From positions 1 through 10,320 of the forward strand of contig JAUQWT010000258.1 of assembly GCA_030835005.1 (NCBI GenBank): 10,320 bases of DNA. Reading direction: 5' to 3'. A program made the position numbers and the translations under genes. Under the pieces are notes generated by a model. That model saw only the letters and a list, made by a program, of their open reading frames with translations. It was not told the origin of the DNA and made no database searches. Positions 6,316 through 10,320 of the stretch are shown piece after piece. The DNA is from Ignavibacteria bacterium. GTDB taxonomy: Bacteria; Bacteroidota; Ignavibacteria; Tepidaquicellales; OLB5. The number at the start of each line of letters is the position of its first letter. The stretch's first letter is position 1.

Positions 6316-7737
6316 CTATTTCATCAATATCATTTTCTTTACCGAAACCATATCGCCGGCTGTAAGCTTATAGAAATAAACACCGCTTGAAAGATCATTG
6401 CCTTCAAATGTCACAGAATAATTACCGCGTTCAATTTGTCTTTCAACAAGCGTTGCTACTTCCTCACCGGTTGAATTGTAAACCTTCAGGACAACACCTG
6501 ATTTTTCCGGAATCGTAAAATCAATATTTGTCACAGGATTGAATGGGTTGGGATAATTTTGAGATAAGCTAAATTGACCAGGCAGATTTGAAGATGGATC
6601 TTCAATTCCCGTTGGCGGAAATGTATATTCATAAATTCCCATACCTGAAGTGCCTGCAACTCCGGCATACAGAGTATTAGTGGAAGTCTTGAAAGCAAGC
6701 GCTCTTACGATATAAGTACCAAGCATTGAGCCTCCATTAAAAGCTGTCCATGAATTTCCTGCATTAGTCGTTCTGTAAACGCCTGCTGTAGTAGCATTAT
6801 CCAAACCGGCAAAAAACTCAGTTGCAGAGCCCGGCTTTATCAATATTGACCTTATATGAACTGCTGTTACATTAGGTATGCCGGTGCTTTTTCTTACCCA
6901 GTTCGTTCCACCGTTTGTAGAAAGAAACGCACCGCCGTTTGTTGTATTCTGGAACAAGCCGGCCACAACAACCGAAGTATCATAATTGCTGACACTGATC
7001 ATTCTGACGGCATTAAGCTCAGTTGCGCCTGTTGGAAGTCCGCTGCTGAATAATGCCCAACTTGTGCCGCCGTCGTATGATTTATAAATGTATGTAGGTC
7101 CTGTGCCGGGTGGATTTGGAACAAGAAATGATGTTCCGCAATAAAGCGTATTTGGATTTAAAGGATTGCTTGTGATGCAGATAACATTTTTATTTGTTCC
7201 CATTCCGGTGTTTGAAGGCGCCCAGTTCAACCCTCCATTGGTCGTTTTATAAACTCCGTTTATGGAGTTAGTTGCATTTGAAGCATTCCACACTGCAACA
7301 AGAGCAATTGCCGGATTTGTTGGATTTACAACGAATTCCTGTGTTCCGTTGGAGTCAATTATGCCGGTATTTCTTTGTGTCCAGTTGCTGCCGCCGTTGG
7401 TAGTTACATATATTCCAGTAGTTGCGCCTCCGGCCCCGGTGCCTGCATACACATAATTCGCGTCAGATGGGCTGACTTCAACTGCCTGGATATTAAGAGC
7501 AGATAACCCTGTGTTCACCTGTGCCCAGTTAAGGCCGCCGTTCGTTGATTTCCATATACCGCTTGTGTTGCTTCCGGCATACATAATTTGGGAATTGGAC
7601 GGACTTATGGCAATGCACTTTTGCCATATGCCGCCTGTGCCAGTTAATGTTGTAGTCCATATTTCAGGACCGAAGCTTTGAAAATTAAAATGAAAGAAGA
7701 GTAAAGCAAGAAGTGGAATGAATATTGTTTTTTTCAT
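6316..7737 (-). CDS. Secreted Asp-box beta-propeller protein with T9SS type A sorting domain
   Basis: Exported protein of 473 aa. A signal peptide covers about residues 1-22 (MKKT, then a hydrophobic core). The body (about 25-372) repeats every 48-55 residues and carries six Asp boxes of the form S/T-x-N/D-G/A-G-x-x-W at 64-71, 112-119, 165-172, 220-227, 273-280 and 323-330. A seventh, degenerate repeat ends at GMGIYEY, which suggests a seven-bladed sortilin/sialidase-like or YCF48-like propeller. The fourth box has YDGG and the sixth NAGN, both slightly divergent. No sialidase arginine triad was recognised, so binding or a structural role is more likely than catalysis. The C-terminus (about 388-473) is a type A sorting domain with NYPNPFNP (394-401), GEEVATL, SSGVYFYKL and a basic end, which directs export through the type IX system and then removal or surface attachment. 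It has a strong ribosome binding site and its own terminator, so it is probably monocistronic. Ligand is unknown. Confidence 0.92.
   Translation of the reverse strand: MKKTIFIPLLALLFFHFNFQSFGPEIWTTTLTGTGGIWQKCIAISPSNSQIMYAGSNTSGIWKSTNGGLNWAQVNTGLSALNIQAVEVSPSDANYVYAGTGAGGATTGIYVTTNGGSNWTQRNTGIIDSNGTQEFVVNPTNPAIALVAVWNASNATNSINGVYKTTNGGLNWAPSNTGMGTNKNVICITSNPLNPNTLYCGTSFLVPNPPGTGPTYIYKSYDGGTSWALFSSGLPTGATELNAVRMISVSNYDTSVVVAGLFQNTTNGGAFLSTNGGTNWVRKSTGIPNVTAVHIRSILIKPGSATEFFAGLDNATTAGVYRTTNAGNSWTAFNGGSMLGTYIVRALAFKTSTNTLYAGVAGTSGMGIYEYTFPPTGIEDPSSNLPGQFSLSQNYPNPFNPVTNIDFTIPEKSGVVLKVYNSTGEEVATLVERQIERGNYSVTFEGNDLSSGVYFYKLTAGDMVSVKKMILMK
6319..6576 (-). other. T9SS type A C-terminal sorting domain (part of the propeller gene)
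   Basis: The last 86 residues of the propeller protein form a small beta-sandwich sorting signal: FSLSQNYPNPFNP at the start, a TNIDFTIPE strand, LKVYNSTGEEVATLVE, SVTFEGNDLSSGVYFYKL and VSVKKMILMK at the end. This is the form common in Ignavibacteria and relatives and is the best lineage clue in the window. None of the T9SS machinery genes lie nearby. Confidence 0.9.
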
Positions 7738-7742
7738 TTGTG

Positions 7743-7748
7743 CCTCCT
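7743..7748 (-). promoter_or_regulatory. Strong Shine-Dalgarno site (AGGAGG) of the propeller gene
   Basis: The minus strand reads AGGAGG, five bases before the ATG at 7737, which fixes that start. It is the only perfect site in the window; most other genes here have A/T-rich leaders without one. Confidence 0.8.
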
Positions 7749-7797
7749 ATTAATTTATGGACGGACTTTTATTTGAAAATAGGAAGAATAGAATATT

Positions 7798-7828
7798 AAA
7801 AACTAATTCATTTTAATTTATAAGTCAA
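7798..7828 (-). promoter_or_regulatory. Possible promoter of the propeller gene
   Basis: On the minus strand TTGACT (7823-7828) precedes TAGTTTTT (7798-7805). The latter matches the Bacteroidota -7 consensus TAnnTTTG at all but the last base, with about 20 bases between the TTG and the -7-like box, as expected for -33/-7 spacing. It would give a leader of roughly 50 bases. The whole gap is AT-rich, so the match is only suggestive. Confidence 0.3.
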
Positions 7829-7860
7829 TACTATTGCAAAGGTTTAGACGTGGATAAAAA

Positions 7861-8811
7861 TCATATTTTTGAAACTGAGGCATCGTACTGCTTCAGGAGC
7901 TGTTCAACAATTTCTTTGACCGGTTTGATATTATTTACCAGTCCACTGGATTGCCCCATTTCAAGCTCACCCTCATCCAGGTCGCCTTCAAATATTCCTT
8001 TCATTTCGCGTTTTCTGCCAAGCATTTCTTTGAGCTCTTCCGCTGATGCGCCTTCTTTTTCAGCTTTGATCACATCTTCGGCAAATTTATTTTTATACAA
8101 TCTCACGGGATTAAGTTTCTTCATGATAAGGTAAGTGTCATTATCTTTTGCTTCAACAATTTTCTGTTTAAACAAAGGAGAGCTTGATGCTTCAATGCTT
8201 GCCGCAAATCTTGTACCGATCTGCACTCCTTCTGCTCCAAGAGCCATACATGCCGCGATCTGCCTTCCGTCTGCTATTCCTCCGGCTGCAATTACGGGAA
8301 TATTAACGGCATCAACAACTTGCGGAACAAGTGAAAGCGTTGTGATCTCGTCTATTCCGTTATGACCTCCTGCTTCAAATCCTTCTGCAACTATTGCGTC
8401 ACAACCTGCATCCTCTGCTTTGAGAGCATGCTTGACCGATGCAACAACGTGTATGAACCTGATTCCATTATCTTTAAAGGTCTTGCTATGAAGTTTCGGA
8501 TTTCCTGCCGAAGAGAAAACGATCTCAACTTTTTCATCTATAACAGTTTTGATAAGTTCATCTACATCACCGCGAATCAAAGGGATATTAACTCCAAATG
8601 GTTTAGATATTCCCTTTTCATTGAAGTAATTTCTGAGTTTTTGGATATGTTCACGTAAAAGTTCAGGTTTCATTGAGCCGGCACCGATAAGCCCGAGACA
8701 GCCACACTCGGAAGATGCGGAAGCAAGTCGCCATCCGGAAGTCCATACCATGCCTGCCTGGATGATCGGGTACTTAATGCCGAATAATTCTGTAATTCGT
8801 GTTTGCTTCAT
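7861..8811 (-). CDS. FMN-dependent nitronate monooxygenase / FabK-like enoyl-ACP reductase family protein
   Basis: Cytosolic TIM-barrel flavoprotein of 316 aa. Members either oxidise nitronates (nitronate monooxygenase, formerly 2-nitropropane dioxygenase) or reduce enoyl-ACP (FabK). The N-terminus TRITELFGIKYPIIQAGM is the family opening. PFGVNIPL (71-78) follows, then AEGFEAGGH (142-150), whose H150 is the catalytic histidine shared by both activities. FMN-phosphate binding is by AAGGIADG (175-182) and G199-T-R201. A C-terminal GDLDEG...MGQSSGLV segment (about 277-291) resembles the GD-DGG...GQ-AGLV segment of Streptococcus FabK, and total length is close to FabK (about 320 aa). That makes fatty-acid synthesis a real alternative, but with no fab neighbours I do not assign the symbol. 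A moderate Shine-Dalgarno AGAAGG lies at 8817-8822. It follows ribH on the same strand across a 124-base structured gap, so co-transcription is possible, and it needs FMN, which derives from the ribH product. Confidence 0.88.
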   Translation of the reverse strand: MKQTRITELFGIKYPIIQAGMVWTSGWRLASASSECGCLGLIGAGSMKPELLREHIQKLRNYFNEKGISKPFGVNIPLIRGDVDELIKTVIDEKVEIVFSSAGNPKLHSKTFKDNGIRFIHVVASVKHALKAEDAGCDAIVAEGFEAGGHNGIDEITTLSLVPQVVDAVNIPVIAAGGIADGRQIAACMALGAEGVQIGTRFAASIEASSSPLFKQKIVEAKDNDTYLIMKKLNPVRLYKNKFAEDVIKAEKEGASAEELKEMLGRKREMKGIFEGDLDEGELEMGQSSGLVNNIKPVKEIVEQLLKQYDASVSKI

Positions 8812-8876
8812 GATAGCCTTCTATTTCGTGCCCAAAATATGTAGAGTGGTATTATTTTCAAACCGGAATTTCTTAA

Positions 8877-8933
8877 TTTTTGTGAAAACCTGTCAATCGC
8901 GATTTCGTGGCACGAATACACAATTCACAAAAA
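8877..8933. repeat. Nested inverted repeats between ribH and the FMN enzyme gene
   Basis: Outer arms TTTTTGTGAA (8877-8886) and TTCACAAAAA (8924-8933) are perfect 10-base inverses. Inside them TTCGTG (8904-8909) and CACGAA (8911-8916) form a second inverse around one central base, too tight for an RNA hairpin loop but symmetric as a DNA site. TTCGTGCC recurs at 8825-8832, near the ribosome binding site of the FMN enzyme gene. On the minus strand the outer stem begins at the ribH stop codon, so it could be an AT-rich end-of-transcript structure; no clean U-tract follows it. Confidence 0.45.
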
Positions 8934-8935
8934 AT

Positions 8936-9388
8936 TTAAATCGTTTTGATCAGGCTGATCATATCAATGACAGCGCTTGCTGCTTCGTGGCCTTTGTTGT
9001 GAGCATCAGCGGATGAGCGCTTAACTGCCTGCTCATCATTATAGCACGTTAAGACTCCGAATGATACAGGAATGCCGTATTCAAGATTTAACTGCATCAA
9101 TCCATGTGTTACTGCATAGGATATGAATTCAAAATGAGCTGTCTCCCCTTTTATTACAGCCCCTAGGCAGATGATTCCGCAATACTTTCCGCACTGACAA
9201 AGGTGTTTTGCTGTTAGCGGGATCTCGAATGCACCCGGGCAATAGACCACAGTATAATCCTTTTCGATGTACTTATTTTCGCTAAGAGCTTCAATTGCCC
9301 CTTTTAACAATCCGCCTGTTACTTCTTCATTAAAGCGGCTTACAACTATTGCAATCCTGCCTGATTTTTTCTTCTTTGATTTAGCCAT
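8936..9388 (-). CDS. ribH: 6,7-dimethyl-8-ribityllumazine synthase
   Basis: Penultimate step of riboflavin synthesis: condenses 5-amino-6-ribitylamino-uracil with 3,4-dihydroxy-2-butanone 4-phosphate to 6,7-dimethyl-8-ribityllumazine. Its 150 aa match the family (about 150-160). Visible motifs are the substrate-binding VSRFNE (16-21), PGAFEIP (51-57), the phosphate and catalytic block GAVIKGETAHFEF (76-88) with H85 as the catalytic histidine, FGVLT (110-114) and R124 followed by NKG (131-133). The N-terminus is MAKSKKKKSG, a lysine-rich tail in place of the hydrophobic first strand that B. subtilis RibH has and that takes part in contacts between subunits. The block after FGVLT reads CYNDEQAVKR where many homologues have T-x-N/D-T/x-EQA. 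The gene starts 4 bases after the stop of the PHP gene, with no Shine-Dalgarno sequence, so the two form an operon. No other riboflavin gene is in the window, and the 4-base gap rules out an FMN riboswitch directly before ribH. Confidence 0.96.
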   Translation of the reverse strand: MAKSKKKKSGRIAIVVSRFNEEVTGGLLKGAIEALSENKYIEKDYTVVYCPGAFEIPLTAKHLCQCGKYCGIICLGAVIKGETAHFEFISYAVTHGLMQLNLEYGIPVSFGVLTCYNDEQAVKRSSADAHNKGHEAASAVIDMISLIKTI

Positions 9389-9392
9389 TATA

Positions 9393-10320
9393 TTAAACTT
9401 TATTTGTGAACAAACGGTTTTTCATAGCGGTGAGCTTGATATCAGTCACATAGTATCTTCCAAGTATCGAGGCATCATTAATTTTTCCGCCGTGGAAATC
9501 ACTCCCGCCGCTTTCGAGCAGGAAATACTGGCTTGCAATATCCCTGAAGTACTCGGAGTCATACTCGCTGTGGGAAGGATGGATAATTTCAATACCGTCT
9601 ATTCCGAATTCGATCAGTTCAAAAAGAGCATTATTGTTTCTAAGGCTTTTGCCGGGATGTGCTATAAAAGAAAGTCCCCCGCACCTGCTGATAAGATCAA
9701 TGGCATCTTTGGCCAGAATATTAGGTTTTTTTACATATGCCGGTTTATCATCGCCAATATAGCGGGCAAACGCTTCGTAATAATTCCCGATAAAGTTTCC
9801 TTCTAGCATTGCAATTGCAATGTGCGGCCTGCCGACTGATCCGTTACCTTTAACACGCGAGAGTACATCCTTAAGCTGAAGCTCAATATTAAGCTCATTA
9901 AGCTTTTCAACTATTTTCTCGGCGCGTTTCATTCTTTCTTTGCGGAAATTACGGAGGTAATCAAGCAGTTCGGTATTTTTGTGATCGAAGTAATAAGCAA
10001 GGATATGGGTTTCCCTGCCGTTATGCTCTGCGCTTATTTCGCATCCGGGTATGATCTCAATGCCGTGGCTTTTGCCTATCTCGATCGCTTCATCTATAGC
10101 ATCAACATTATCATGATCGGTAATAGCAAGGTGAGTGAGTCCTGCCACTTTTGCTTTTTCGATCAGCTCAGCAGGAGTGTGGTACCCGTCTGAGTAATAT
10201 GTATGCGTATGCAGATCTGCTTTAAATATTGCGTCAATGTTATCCAAGGTGGAATTGACTTTATGCAGTAAACGGCTTGTAGTATTGTTTAAGCCGCCGT
10301 AAGCCCTGAATTTGGAGTGG
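9393..10320 (-). CDS. PHP-domain phosphoesterase (RNase AM/TrpH-like), 5' end probably off the window
   Basis: Metal-dependent phosphoesterase of the polymerase-and-histidinol-phosphatase fold. Its closest characterised relatives act on 3',5'-nucleoside bisphosphates or trim RNA 5' ends (E. coli YciV/RNase AM, about 290 aa). Counted from a TTG at 10247 (284 aa): DLHTHTYYSDG (11-21) with H13, H15 and D20; ITDHD (42-46) with H45; E70 in PGCE; H81; IAHPGK with H197; EIIHPSHS with H223; and GGSDFHGG with D250 and H252. Together these supply the trinuclear metal site. An insert (about 95-170) with GRPHIA is typical of this subfamily. The frame has no stop from the TTG to the right edge and no ATG or GTG there, so at least 24 further codons may be coding; the TTG has no Shine-Dalgarno sequence. 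I therefore treat the gene as 5'-partial, with TTG 10247 as the alternative start. It lies 4 bases upstream of ribH in the same transcript. Exact substrate is unproven. Confidence 0.88.
   Translation of the reverse strand, partial: HSKFRAYGGLNNTTSRLLHKVNSTLDNIDAIFKADLHTHTYYSDGYHTPAELIEKAKVAGLTHLAITDHDNVDAIDEAIEIGKSHGIEIIPGCEISAEHNGRETHILAYYFDHKNTELLDYLRNFRKERMKRAEKIVEKLNELNIELQLKDVLSRVKGNGSVGRPHIAIAMLEGNFIGNYYEAFARYIGDDKPAYVKKPNILAKDAIDLISRCGGLSFIAHPGKSLRNNNALFELIEFGIDGIEIIHPSHSEYDSEYFRDIASQYFLLESGGSDFHGGKINDASILGRYYVTDIKLTAMKNRLFTNKV

Noticed and set aside
7861..7883. AT-only hairpin around the stop codon of the FMN enzyme gene as a terminator
   Set aside because: The stem is A/T only with a three-base loop and no GC core, so it is not a credible rho-independent terminator.
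7850..8658. Several + strand open frames in a row (7850-8134, 8135-8365, 8362-8658)
   Set aside because: They are antisense to the FMN enzyme gene, whose protein has a full set of family motifs; the serine-rich or cysteine-rich translations are typical of shadow frames.
8825..8916. TTCGTGCC and its inverse as ends of a small mobile element
   Set aside because: Only 8 bases match, there is no target duplication, and nothing between them resembles a transposase or a known element; listed only as symmetric sites.
9389..9392. FMN riboswitch in front of ribH
   Set aside because: There are only four bases between the PHP stop and the ribH start, and no RFN-like conserved sequence was seen in the window.
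9267..9806. Open frame of 179 codons on the + strand
   Set aside because: It lies antisense across ribH and the PHP gene, both with complete catalytic motifs; its translation has no recognisable domain.

Overview
The window looks like chromosomal housekeeping and accessory DNA from a member of the Fibrobacterota-Chlorobiota-Bacteroidota (FCB) group, most likely an Ignavibacteria-type lineage. The strongest clue is a secreted Asp-box propeller protein that ends in a type IX secretion (T9SS) sorting domain with the NYPNPFNP signature. Supporting clues are AT-rich leaders mostly without a Shine-Dalgarno sequence, and an SDR-type (epimerase-like) L-threonine dehydrogenase. The lineage is inferred from these family traits only.

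Layout. Positions 1-3694 (+) hold a tightly coupled three-gene unit: an M1 zinc aminopeptidase (5' end probably outside the window), an APH-fold small-molecule kinase, and an alpha/beta hydrolase. Stop and start codons overlap at both junctions. This unit converges on a minus-strand block, with a hairpin between them at 3691-3718. The minus-strand block, read in its direction of transcription from the right edge, contains: a PHP-domain phosphoesterase (probably running off the right edge) followed 4 nt later by ribH (lumazine synthase); an FMN-dependent nitronate monooxygenase/FabK-like enzyme; the T9SS-exported Asp-box propeller with its own rho-independent terminator; an AtuA-family (DUF1446) protein of unknown reaction; and an L-threonine 3-dehydrogenase.

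How the genes may work together. No single pathway links the window. The PHP gene and ribH are almost certainly co-transcribed, and the next gene encodes a flavoprotein, which gives a loose flavin theme. Threonine dehydrogenase feeds 2-amino-3-ketobutyrate toward glycine and acetyl-CoA, but its partner ligase (Kbl) is not here. The + strand operon could combine peptide hydrolysis with turnover of a sugar or other small molecule, but its substrates cannot be read from the sequence.

No RNA genes, CRISPR arrays, insertion sequences, prophage genes or origins were seen. No intergenic gap exceeds 300 bases; the largest are about 115-145 bases and hold hairpins, palindromes or promoter-like sequence, described individually. 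I did not find a convincing new multi-gene system. The most useful leads are the kinase lacking its usual RapZ-like partner domain, the structured gaps at 4692-4835 and 8812-8935, and the single strong ribosome binding site in front of the exported protein.
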